In this document: in pieces, positions 1-8,074 of the stretch | Layout: every line of letters starts with the position of its first letter | How positions within the stretch are numbered: position 1 is the stretch's first letter | NCBI RefSeq assembly: GCF_000368685.1 | Contig: NZ_KB849628.1 | Coordinates: 124,001-188,000, forward strand | Direction: 5' to 3' | From: Acinetobacter baylyi DSM 14961 = CIP 107474 | GTDB lineage: Bacteria > Pseudomonadota > Gammaproteobacteria > Pseudomonadales > Moraxellaceae | DNA length: 64,000 nt | Program-made: the position numbers and the translations under genes | The notes under the pieces: generated by a model | Seen by the model: the letters and a program-made list of their open reading frames with translations, nothing else | Database searches by the model: none | What the model was told of the DNA's origin: nothing

Positions 1-1191
1 AATACTAAATACCAGTTTGGCTATTCACGGAAAAAACATTTTTCAAATAAAATATTTGCAACGTTAGACAATAGTCAAGGTGACTATATAGGTAATCTTT
101 ATAATTTCGCTGGTCTCTCCCAATATTTCTTTAATCAAATAATGATGAATGGAAAATTTAAAACCAGTTGGATTGATCATGATCTTGTAATGGGCGCTGG
201 CTATATTAAAAACTATGACACATATTCAGATTTTTTCTGGGGGGATTTTTTCCAAGGCAATCTCTATACTAAACCAGATTATCAGATTACCCATCCTAAA
301 AATTTTGATTTGATTTCTAAAGGGAGTCCTGAAACTCAGAAATATGCGTTTATGAGTGACACGCTAAGTTTTGGACCGAAGTGGCAAGCTATCTTGGGAA
401 CACGCTATACAAAATATGAACTGGAATCTCAGGATAATACATCTAATAATTACAGGGCCAACAAAGCCACGCCAACAATAGCATTACTTTATAAGCCAAT
501 TCCTGAGTCTACAGTCTATGCAAGTTATGTAGAAGCACTTGAACCCGGAAAAAGAGTGGAGGCACCTTATCAAAATATTGGCACAATCTTGAATGCGACT
601 ATTAGCAAGCAATATGAATTAGGTTTCAAATATGAGATCGATAAATTAAGTCTAACCTCAGCGCTTTTTCGTGTTGAACGCGCTGAGTTAATGGACAGCT
701 TTCGTAATGGTTTAAGATATCTAACACAAGATGGATTAACCAATTATCAAGGCTTAGAGTTTGATAGTAAATATAAATTGACTGACCGTCTGAAAGTGGG
801 TTTAGGTTTTATTCATCTAGATAGTGAAATTAAACATGTATCCGAAGACAATCAATCAATTAAAGGAAACTCTCCAGCATTTACTGCAAAGTGGCAGGGT
901 GTCATTAATTCAGAATACTCATTTGAAAGAATAGAGGGTTTATCTATACATGGCAATATTCGTTACAATGGTTCTTCTTTTATTACCAATAATAACTTAA
1001 TTAAAGTTCCTGCTTATACGATTATGAATTTGGGAACATCATATAAATTTAGGTTAAATGGTTACGATGCAACTTTAAATACAAATCTTAATAATGTGTT
1101 CAATAAGAAATATTGGGCAGGTGGCGGCTATAATGCTGGTACTATTGGTGAAGAAAGGAATGGCTCAATTTCTATTAAAGTGAATTGGTAA
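1..1191 (+). CDS. TonB-dependent siderophore receptor, C-terminal part
   Basis: The open frame runs in from the left edge, so the start, signal peptide, TonB box and plug are missing; about 396 residues of beta-barrel remain. The barrel shows alternating short strands rich in Tyr/Gly, a late NLNNVFNKKYW segment typical of the last strands of TonB-dependent receptors, and an aromatic C-terminal residue (KVNW) expected for an outer-membrane barrel. The family imports ferric siderophores using TonB energy; the ligand cannot be read from this fragment. The first Met in frame (position 142) is internal, because the homologous reading continues upstream of it. A hairpin follows the stop. Confidence 0.85.
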   Translation, partial: NTKYQFGYSRKKHFSNKIFATLDNSQGDYIGNLYNFAGLSQYFFNQIMMNGKFKTSWIDHDLVMGAGYIKNYDTYSDFFWGDFFQGNLYTKPDYQITHPKNFDLISKGSPETQKYAFMSDTLSFGPKWQAILGTRYTKYELESQDNTSNNYRANKATPTIALLYKPIPESTVYASYVEALEPGKRVEAPYQNIGTILNATISKQYELGFKYEIDKLSLTSALFRVERAELMDSFRNGLRYLTQDGLTNYQGLEFDSKYKLTDRLKVGLGFIHLDSEIKHVSEDNQSIKGNSPAFTAKWQGVINSEYSFERIEGLSIHGNIRYNGSSFITNNNLIKVPAYTIMNLGTSYKFRLNGYDATLNTNLNNVFNKKYWAGGGYNAGTIGEERNGSISIKVNW

Positions 1192-1200
1192 AATGGATAA

Positions 1201-1235
1201 TATGGCAAGATATTTTAATGTCTTGCTATATTTAT
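1201..1235 (+). terminator. Probable terminator of the TonB receptor gene
   Basis: A 10-bp stem (TATGGCAAGA with TCTTGCTATA, one G-T wobble) around a 10-nt loop, followed by a weak T-rich stretch. Confidence 0.45.
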
Positions 1236-1324
1236 TGATATTTAGTTTGTGATTTAATAAGATTTTTTACACGCGTAGAATTTGATCATTCAATTTAACC
1301 AAAATAATCTTATGAGACATCAAG

Positions 1325-2140
1325 ATGAAGAAAACAATATTAAGTCTGACTGTCGCTTTATTTTTGCTGAACGGTTGTGCAAAAAAAGACGATAAGCCGC
1401 CCCAAACAGCATCCAAGACAGAACAAACACCTGAGTATCATGGACCCAAGGACAATGAAATTCCTGCCATGCTTGCCCATAGTTTTGCAGTAAAGCTTGA
1501 ACAACCAAAAATCTGTCACGATGATAAAGATACAGAGGGGATGGTATGTACAACTACAGAAGTTATAGGGCTAAAAAGTAACATAGACTGGATAGATCGA
1601 ATAATTAATAAAGAAATTCATGATTATTATGCAGATGTTTTTGTTGTACCCTCTGAAGAGCAAAAACAACTGAATCAAACAAAAGTAGAAGGCTCTAATC
1701 ATTGGTCAAATAGCGTGGTCTATCGATTTAATGGACAGTTTGGCCGTTATGTTCAAATTTCAAAGGTTGCTTCTGAATATACAGGCGGAGCACATGGAAT
1801 CTCTTTTTTTGAAGACTATGTCTTTGATCTAAAAAGTAAAAAACGTGTAACACTTCATGATATTGTGATTACAGGAAAAACGGATAAACTTAAAAACGCA
1901 TTATGGAAACAATATGAATACTGGTGCAATGACAATCAGATGCAACCTTTTATTGCTAAAGAAGATTTCAATATAAGCAATAATTTTTATATCAATCAGA
2001 ATGGTGGTGTGACTTTTGAATACCAGCTTTATGAGCTTGCGCCTTACGCCGCTGGTCCTGTCAGTTTGGAATTAAATGAAACAAAAGATCTAATTAAATC
2101 TGATTTCATACCTGATATGCCAACTTTAAACAATGAATAA
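1325..2140 (+). CDS. DUF3298 (RsiV-like) lipoprotein
   Basis: 271 residues. The N-terminus is a lipoprotein signal: Lys-rich start, hydrophobic core and lipobox LLNGC with the acceptor Cys at residue 18, so the mature protein should be anchored in a membrane facing the periplasm. A polar linker follows (residues 20-45), then a globular domain with the GGAHG signature at 154-158 and a following segment typical of the DUF3298/DUF4163 family (the family of the extracellular part of anti-sigma factor RsiV). In Gram-negatives such lipoproteins are mostly uncharacterised. It stands alone between the TonB receptor and ppk, with about 130 bp upstream and 340 bp downstream, so it is probably monocistronic. 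The domain family is fairly sure, the function unknown. Confidence 0.75.
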   Translation: MKKTILSLTVALFLLNGCAKKDDKPPQTASKTEQTPEYHGPKDNEIPAMLAHSFAVKLEQPKICHDDKDTEGMVCTTTEVIGLKSNIDWIDRIINKEIHDYYADVFVVPSEEQKQLNQTKVEGSNHWSNSVVYRFNGQFGRYVQISKVASEYTGGAHGISFFEDYVFDLKSKKRVTLHDIVITGKTDKLKNALWKQYEYWCNDNQMQPFIAKEDFNISNNFYINQNGGVTFEYQLYELAPYAAGPVSLELNETKDLIKSDFIPDMPTLNNE

Positions 2141-2481
2141 CACTTGTTTTAGACATCTGACACAATGATCAGGTGTCTGTCTAAATACAGAACTCAAGAA
2201 ACTAATTAAAATTGATAGCGATAAAACATCGTTAACGTTATTAGATGTGCCAATTTAAAATTTAGATTGTCTCAGATACATATCAATTAATCAGATAACA
2301 ATCATACTTGAAATTGTTTTGCTTACATTTATAGCATTTAAATTAGTCTTTTCAGTATTGTAACTCGTTTGTAACAATTCTGCGTAAAAATATAATTCAT
2401 AAATAAATCTTAGACTTATTAACAAGCGATTAAATCTGAGATTTAAAAATTTGAAATACAAAATTAGGTCATGAGAAGCGT
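2141..2481. other. Intergenic region upstream of ppk
   Basis: 341 bp of A+T-rich DNA without a supported gene. It contains an imperfect hairpin just after the lipoprotein gene (around 2156-2190) and, nearer ppk, the Pho-box candidate and -10 element listed separately. Confidence 0.6.
2358..2396 (+). promoter_or_regulatory. Candidate Pho box and -10 element of ppk
   Basis: Two identical 7-mers TTGTAAC at 2358-2364 and 2369-2375 are separated by 4 bp (TCGT), which gives the 11-bp period of PhoB-binding direct repeats. A TATAAT follows at 2391-2396. The repeats therefore sit where a -35 element would be, as at PhoB-activated promoters. ppk starts 85 bp further on. Phosphate-starvation control of ppk is well known in bacteria; the binding itself is inferred. 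Confidence 0.6.
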
Positions 2482-4563
2482 ATGAGTTTATTATCAAAAT
2501 CAGTTAAGCCCTCTAACCATAATCTGAAAACTTATATCAATCGTGAGCTTTCATTACTTGAATTTCACAGAAGAGTATTGGCTCAATCGCAAGACCCTGA
2601 TTTCCCTTTATTAGAACGATTAAATTTTCTCATTATTTTTTCAAGAAATTTAGATGAATTCTTTGAAATACGAGTAGCGGGTTTAAAACAACAGCTAGAA
2701 ATTGCGGAACATAGAACTGGGCCAGATGGGATGCCGCTTCAAGAAGTTCTAAACCAAGTTTCAAAAGTGGCGCATGAGGCTGTAACAAAACAATATGAAA
2801 TACTGAATAATCAAATGCTGCCTCAACTTAAAGAAAATGGCGTTCATTTCGTCCAACACGAAGCAATCCTTGAAAAGCATAAGGCATGGATTAAAGAATA
2901 TTTTATAAATGAAGTTCAACCAGTAGTTACACCAATTAGTCTGGATCCATCACATCCATTTCCAAGATTAGTTAATAAAAGTTTAAATTTTATTGTGACT
3001 TTAGAGGGGAAGGATGCCTTTGGTCGACAAATTGATCTTGCCGTGGTGCCTGCACCAAGATCATTGCCAAGATTAGTCAAATTACCAAAGGATATTTCAG
3101 GGCTTGAAGAGCATTACATTTTACTCTCGGCGATTATACAAGAGCATATCAGTGACTTATTTACTGGTATGAAAGCAACAGGTTGCTATCAATTTAGACT
3201 TACCCGAAATGCAGATTTATCTGTTTCTGAAGATGTTGAAGACTTGGCAACTGCGTTAAAAGATGAATTATCTTCTCGTCGTTTTGGTAAAGCTGTGAGA
3301 CTTGAAGTGAGTCATAAATGCCCTTCAAAAATTGCTGAATATTTGATGAGTCAATTTGATCTTAAAGCTGAAGATTTATATTACATTCAAGGTCCAGTCA
3401 ATCTTGCACGGTTTATCTCAAACTTTTCAATTCCGGCGTTACGATTTTTACCTTATATTCAAAACCTGCCAAAACCTTTGTATAGTAAAAAACCATTTTT
3501 TGAGATATTAAAAAAAGAAGATGTGTTACTACATCATCCTTTTGACTCATTTGCACCCATCATTAAACTTCTTAAAGAAGCAGCAAGTGATCCTCATGTG
3601 TTAGCGATCAAACAAACATTGTATCGTAGTGGCGCAGATTCTGAAATTGTGCAAATCCTTGCAGAAGCTGCCCGAAATGGCAAAGAGGTGACGGCTGTTA
3701 TCGAACTTCGCGCTAGATTCGATGAAGAATCTAATATTGAAGTTGCCAATATCTTACAAGAAGCGGGTGCGTTAGTGGTTTATGGTATTGTTGGTTATAA
3801 AACGCATGCCAAAATGATTCTTATCGTCCGACGTGAGGCAGATGTCATTAAACGGTATGTTCATCTTGGAACAGGCAATTACCACGCCACCAATGCTAAA
3901 ATCTATACAGATTATGGGCTTATTACAGCAGATGATGCTATTTGTGAGGACGTACATAAAATCTTTATGGAGCTTACAGGTATGGGGAAAATGGCAAAAC
4001 TGAAAAAATTATTTCATGCGCCATTTACACTTCACTTGCATCTAATCAATTTAATTGATCAGGAAATCAAAAACGCTAAAGCAAATAAAAAGGCATCGAT
4101 AATAATTAAGGTCAATGCATTGACCGAGCCACAGTTAATTCAGAAGTTATACGATGCCTCACAAGCTGGCGTAAAAATTGATCTAATTATTCGTTCAATC
4201 TGCTGCCTAAGACCACAAGTCAAAGGCTTATCCGAGAATATTCGAGTGCGTTCAATTGTTGGGCGTTATTTAGAGCACACGCGTGTATATTACTTTTATA
4301 ATGATGGTGAAGAGCTTTTATATTGTGCAAGTGCTGATTGGATGGGGCGTAATTTATTCTCAAGAATTGAAACCTGTTTCCCCATCGAAAATAAATTTTT
4401 AAAAAGTCAAATTATTGAACTTGGTCTCATGAATTACTTAAAAGATAATCGTCTTGCCTGGGAATTGGATTCAGAAGCGAACTGGACAAAAATCACACCC
4501 CTAGACAATGAAGTCATTCATATTGCTCAGCAACATCTCATGGACTCAAAAGTGGTGAGGTAA
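2482..4563 (+). CDS. ppk: Polyphosphate kinase 1
   Basis: 693 residues, the usual length for PPK1. It polymerises the gamma-phosphate of ATP into inorganic polyphosphate, reversibly, at the inner membrane or in the cytoplasm. The N-terminal domain starts with the family-typical [14 protein letters not shown] segment. The two conserved histidines of the phospholipase-D-like catalytic half are visible: His442 in GYKTHAKM (the autophosphorylated residue in E. coli PPK1) and His599 in LEHTRVYYF. The start is preceded by a GAGAAG ribosome site. No ppx gene follows, so it is a single-gene unit, probably under the Pho box upstream. Confidence 0.97.
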   Translation: MSLLSKSVKPSNHNLKTYINRELSLLEFHRRVLAQSQDPDFPLLERLNFLIIFSRNLDEFFEIRVAGLKQQLEIAEHRTGPDGMPLQEVLNQVSKVAHEAVTKQYEILNNQMLPQLKENGVHFVQHEAILEKHKAWIKEYFINEVQPVVTPISLDPSHPFPRLVNKSLNFIVTLEGKDAFGRQIDLAVVPAPRSLPRLVKLPKDISGLEEHYILLSAIIQEHISDLFTGMKATGCYQFRLTRNADLSVSEDVEDLATALKDELSSRRFGKAVRLEVSHKCPSKIAEYLMSQFDLKAEDLYYIQGPVNLARFISNFSIPALRFLPYIQNLPKPLYSKKPFFEILKKEDVLLHHPFDSFAPIIKLLKEAASDPHVLAIKQTLYRSGADSEIVQILAEAARNGKEVTAVIELRARFDEESNIEVANILQEAGALVVYGIVGYKTHAKMILIVRREADVIKRYVHLGTGNYHATNAKIYTDYGLITADDAICEDVHKIFMELTGMGKMAKLKKLFHAPFTLHLHLINLIDQEIKNAKANKKASIIIKVNALTEPQLIQKLYDASQAGVKIDLIIRSICCLRPQVKGLSENIRVRSIVGRYLEHTRVYYFYNDGEELLYCASADWMGRNLFSRIETCFPIENKFLKSQIIELGLMNYLKDNRLAWELDSEANWTKITPLDNEVIHIAQQHLMDSKVVR

Positions 4564-4687
4564 CAGAACACCGAACACATACTTGTAAGATTTTCATGGT
4601 TTTTTCTAATAATTAAAATTTTATAATATGAGTTTCATTTTTAAAGATTTTGATTTGCGTGTTGCCTTGTCATTAAAAGGATCATAC

Positions 4688-4713
4688 CCATACTCAAGTA
4701 TGGCGGGTTTTAC
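4688..4713 (+). terminator. Possible ppk terminator
   Basis: 7-bp perfect stem CCATACT/AGTATGG with a 2-nt loop, extended by GGGT pairing and a short T run. A second imperfect hairpin (4733-4772, AATAAA..CTTAAA against TTTAAG..TTTATT) lies just upstream of the next gene. Confidence 0.4.
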
Positions 4714-4777
4714 TTTGAGGAAGGATAACTTATAATAAACACTTAAATTTTTTCATGTTTAAGTTTATTTCTCCTTA

Positions 4778-6184
4778 ATGATGTCTTCATTGTCTGAATG
4801 CCTAGACCAAAAACAGTTTTGTATTTTGGTTGAATATTTATGTTCTGTAAAAAGCCCCTTAGCTGTAAGAAAAACCTTGGCTAATTTTCCAGCCATGATG
4901 ACTTTGGCTGATCGCGTACATGCAGATAATGATCCAGCCCCTTTAGACTTAGCGACAAAATATCCTGATACGGTTGATAAGCTTATACATTTTTCGGGCA
5001 AAGCACGAGATATCAAAGACCTTGAGAGATTTTTAAATGACCTGGAAAATACAACAATACGTAACCTGCTTTTGGTGACAGGTGATAAGCTCAAAAGTCA
5101 TGATTTTGGATATGAAGTTGCAGCACAGCGTACTCGTTATTTAGAATCTGTAAGTGCCATCATGGCCGCGAAACAACGTCAGATTTTTAAAATAGGTGTA
5201 GCATTTAATCCATTTAAATACACAGAAGCAGAATCAGATGCTCAGTACCTAAAGCTGCACAAAAAAATAAAAGCAGGTGCAGATTTTCTCATTACACAAC
5301 TTGGGTTTGATGTAGAGTGTTTACAACAGACTCAAGTATTTCTACAAAAAAACTATCCGAACTTTTCAGCGCTTGCATGTGTTATGCCACTCACATTAAA
5401 ACGCGCACAGTTTATGGTGAAAAATCGGGTCGCTGGAATTGTGATATCGGATCATGTCTTGCAAACATTGGAGAAGGAATACCAGTCTGATCCAATTCAG
5501 GCAGAGATCAATGTTTATGCCCGCTGCGCATTACAAATATTAATTTGTAAACATTTTGGCTATGCAGGTGTTCATTTGTCTGCTTGCCATAAAGAAGATG
5601 AACAAAAAAAACTTGAGCAAGCATTAAAAGTATTTGAAAATTTTTCTTTAAACGAATGCCAGCAAGCATGGAAAGATTTATGGCAAGCTGATGCCCAAGG
5701 CGACTTTAAACCCAATGTGAAAATATCTTCAAAGCCAGTTACTCAAACTCAAATTTTGAAATACAAAAAGATGCATACGATGCATCGTATGTTTTTTGAG
5801 TCAAAAATGGCGCGAACTATTGGTCATTTCGTGTTCAAACCATCATTTTGGAATAGATCGAATGCTCAAAATATTTTGCTTAAAATTGAGCACTCAAGCA
5901 AACATCGTTTAGTGGGCTGTGAGAGTTGTGGGGAATGTCGATTGGGCGATACGCTCTACATCTGCCCAGAAACTTGTCCTAAAGGTTTGGCAAATGGCCC
6001 ATGTGGCGGAACCTCTTTAGACCGTTGTGAGTTTGAAGACCGTGAATGTATCCATTCAGTGAAAGCACGCTTAGCGAAAAAAATTCATCAAACAGAAATT
6101 CTAAAAACTAAACTGATACCCGCTATTTCTATAACTACACGTCACACCAGCTCATGGAAAAGCTGGTTTACAGACACAAAATGA
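4778..6184 (+). CDS. Methylenetetrahydrofolate reductase-family protein with MTHFR_C zinc-binding module
   Basis: 468 residues. Residues about 25-300 form the TIM-barrel MTHFR domain; an FNPFKYTEAESDAQYLKLHKK segment and a following ITQLGFD core match MTHFR-type folate enzymes. The C-terminal 100 residues carry a Cys-rich module beginning at Cys381 (CESCGECRLGD, then CPETCPKG and GPCGG), the PF12225-type domain that is a separate zinc protein (MetV) beside MetF in acetogens. The expected chemistry is 5,10-methylene-THF reduction or the reverse, for example to absorb methyl groups from C1 catabolism; this is inferred, since housekeeping MetF lacks the extra module. Two adjacent ATGs (4778, 4781) and no clear ribosome site leave the exact start uncertain. 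No partner gene is next to it. Confidence 0.75.
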   Translation: MMSSLSECLDQKQFCILVEYLCSVKSPLAVRKTLANFPAMMTLADRVHADNDPAPLDLATKYPDTVDKLIHFSGKARDIKDLERFLNDLENTTIRNLLLVTGDKLKSHDFGYEVAAQRTRYLESVSAIMAAKQRQIFKIGVAFNPFKYTEAESDAQYLKLHKKIKAGADFLITQLGFDVECLQQTQVFLQKNYPNFSALACVMPLTLKRAQFMVKNRVAGIVISDHVLQTLEKEYQSDPIQAEINVYARCALQILICKHFGYAGVHLSACHKEDEQKKLEQALKVFENFSLNECQQAWKDLWQADAQGDFKPNVKISSKPVTQTQILKYKKMHTMHRMFFESKMARTIGHFVFKPSFWNRSNAQNILLKIEHSSKHRLVGCESCGECRLGDTLYICPETCPKGLANGPCGGTSLDRCEFEDRECIHSVKARLAKKIHQTEILKTKLIPAISITTRHTSSWKSWFTDTK

Positions 6185-6274
6185 CGCAAATAAAGTTAGT
6201 TTTAAATTTTAATCCTTTTAATATTGGTCTGAGCTACTAACGATAGCAATGCTAGTAAAGCGATAACATAACCC

Positions 6275-6733
6275 TCATGAAGTGGTAAATTTTAGAATTG
6301 TTCCCATAACCAGAATTGTTGTTGCTCCGAGCTCAACAATAATGAGAGATAACATCATCAAACTCATACACCAGCTTGGTATTACATAGTTTCCTAACTG
6401 GTGGGGTTGTTTAAATTGGTTACTTGTATCTTTAAGTAGGCCGTGCAAGATGTAAGCGAGTATAGAAAATGCAAAAAAGAATAAATTTGCCACGACACAC
6501 AAAAAAGTTAAGTGGTTACTAAGCACTGTAAAATAACTAAGTACAGCCAGAATTAAACTTGCGGTCGCATAAAGCAAGCTACTACGATGTGCAATATCAA
6601 CGTAATAATGTGCTCTCGCGTGTTCGCTATGCCGAATTTGATAATACTTCCATACACCAGTCAGCATACCTACCCATAAAAAAATACCGCTAAATACGAT
6701 GGCCCATTGTGTTGCAAGACTCAAAATATGCAT
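6275..6733 (-). CDS. Conserved four-helix membrane protein, function unknown
   Basis: 152 residues with four hydrophobic segments (about 7-27, 50-68, 74-95 and 117-143) and short polar loops. A conserved-looking YYVDIAHRSSLLY stretch precedes helix 2, and HGLLKDTSNQF follows helix 3. I recall similar small four-helix proteins in actinobacteria and proteobacteria but no assigned function; hydroxylaminobenzene-mutase-like proteins have comparable size and topology, but I see no diagnostic motif. It is encoded against the neighbouring genes, alone. Confidence 0.6.
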   Translation of the reverse strand: MHILSLATQWAIVFSGIFLWVGMLTGVWKYYQIRHSEHARAHYYVDIAHRSSLLYATASLILAVLSYFTVLSNHLTFLCVVANLFFFAFSILAYILHGLLKDTSNQFKQPHQLGNYVIPSWCMSLMMLSLIIVELGATTILVMGTILKFTTS

Positions 6734-6989
6734 TCTATCTTCCTGAAAACTTAGTTTTTTGATTTATAAAATAGGCAATAATTTATTGCACTCTGTAAAA
6801 CTCTAAAAATTACTATCCTAAAATTAATATAAAGTTGTTCCGCTTAGTCTCATCACCCATAAATTAACCATCACATTTTGCCTATATTTTGATTGGATAC
6901 CAGCGATCAAAGCCACCCTATGTTTGTTCATTTTTTCTAAAATTTGGCTATATTGGGTCCAAATAAGAAATTTTTAAAGAAAATTGTAT

Positions 6990-7018
6990 TTGACTTATAA
7001 AAATTAAGCGCGTATAAA
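6990..7018 (+). promoter_or_regulatory. Sigma-70 promoter of the initiator tRNA
   Basis: TTGACT at 6990-6995 and TATAAA at 7013-7018 with exactly 17 bp between them. The mature tRNA begins 11 bp after the -10, which leaves a leader of only a few bases. Confidence 0.75.
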
Positions 7019-7029
7019 TGCCTCTCCTT

Positions 7030-7106
<77 letters not shown>

Positions 7107-7269
7107 TATTTTTATGCTCTGTGATATTTTAACTTTTCTAATATGTGAGAAAAGCGATTGGCTTCAATAATCCTAAAAAAGCCAATAATTATTTATTTTC
7201 TGAAAACTTTATATTCAATCTAGTCAAGTAAGTAAAGAAAAAGCACAAGAGCTCTTAGTTTGAGTCAAT

Positions 7270-7494
7270 ATGATTGTGAATAAATTAAATGAATGGCGTA
7301 TTGCTACTTCAACAAATGGCCATGAAATACAAGTTAAAGTTATCCCTCTTAAACGTATTCAAAATGCTTTAACGGGTAAGACTTGGGTTGAAGTTGGAAA
7401 AGCGATCCAATTAAAGTCTGGAGAAGAAGTTGGGCTAAATCTAGACGGCAAAAGTTTCTATGCATCTTACAACCAACTCTATAGATTAAATTAA
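7270..7494 (+). CDS. Small hypothetical protein
   Basis: 74 residues with alternating short strands (VKVIPLKRIQ, WVEVGKAIQLKSGEEVGLNL), consistent with a small beta domain. No family recognised. There is no strong ribosome site. It sits between the tRNA and the cold-shock gene on the same strand, 181 bp before the latter. Even composition and a clean frame make it a plausible real gene. Confidence 0.5.
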   Translation: MIVNKLNEWRIATSTNGHEIQVKVIPLKRIQNALTGKTWVEVGKAIQLKSGEEVGLNLDGKSFYASYNQLYRLN

Positions 7495-7675
7495 TTTATA
7501 AAATAGGTTGAAAAGGGCGAAGAACCCTGTATAGTGGAGCGACACTAAAAAAGATATTCGTGTTTCCATAAATTTCTGCTTTATTTCGTAGTTTTATTTT
7601 TAATCCTTCGTTTGTAAAAGATATTTATCAGTTTCATCGTATATTTTTTATGATTTTTTTAACGAGGATGATTAA

Positions 7676-7888
7676 ATGAGTAATACTATTCAAGGTACAG
7701 TAAAATGGTTTAACGAAACTAAAGGTTTTGGTTTCATTAGTTCAGATTCAGGTGAAGACGTTTTTGCACACTATAGCGAAATTTCAAATAGTGGCTTCAA
7801 AACACTTCTAGAAGGTCAACGTGTTGAATTCTTAGTTGTAAACGGTAAAAAAGGTTTACAAGCAAGCAATATCAGCATTGTAAAATAA
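7676..7888 (+). CDS. Cold-shock protein (CspA family)
   Basis: 70 residues, one cold-shock domain. RNP1 is KGFGFI and RNP2 is VFAHYS, the nucleic-acid-binding strands of the OB fold; the start ([13 protein letters not shown]) is typical. It binds single-stranded RNA/DNA as an RNA chaperone in the cytoplasm. The 181-bp untranslated stretch upstream is the kind of long leader that cold-shock mRNAs use for temperature-dependent translation, but I did not identify a defined cold-box. Ribosome site CGAGGA; strong terminator downstream. The particular paralogue (A, C, E) cannot be assigned. Confidence 0.92.
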   Translation: MSNTIQGTVKWFNETKGFGFISSDSGEDVFAHYSEISNSGFKTLLEGQRVEFLVVNGKKGLQASNISIVK

Positions 7889-7908
7889 GTAAAACTTTAA
7901 AAAGTTTT

Positions 7909-7942
7909 AAAGCCTTATATTTTAAAATATAAGGCTTTTTTT
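7909..7942 (+). terminator. Rho-independent terminator of the cold-shock gene
   Basis: A 15-bp perfect inverted repeat (7909-7923 with 7924-7938), core AAAGCCTTAT/ATAAGGCTTT, running into eight consecutive T residues. Confidence 0.9.
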
Positions 7943-8074
7943 ATGAAAATAATTTTATATTAATGTTTTTATTGAATAAATTAAATTTTAAAAATAGATA
8001 TACAAATCTGTATAGAAAAAAGTCGAACTGTTTAGTAAAATTCGTTGCAAGTATGAGTTTTATTGATAAGAACA

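Noticed and set aside
2291..2497. 68-codon minus-strand frame upstream of ppk
   Set aside because: It runs across the ppk promoter and start on the opposite strand and has no protein character.
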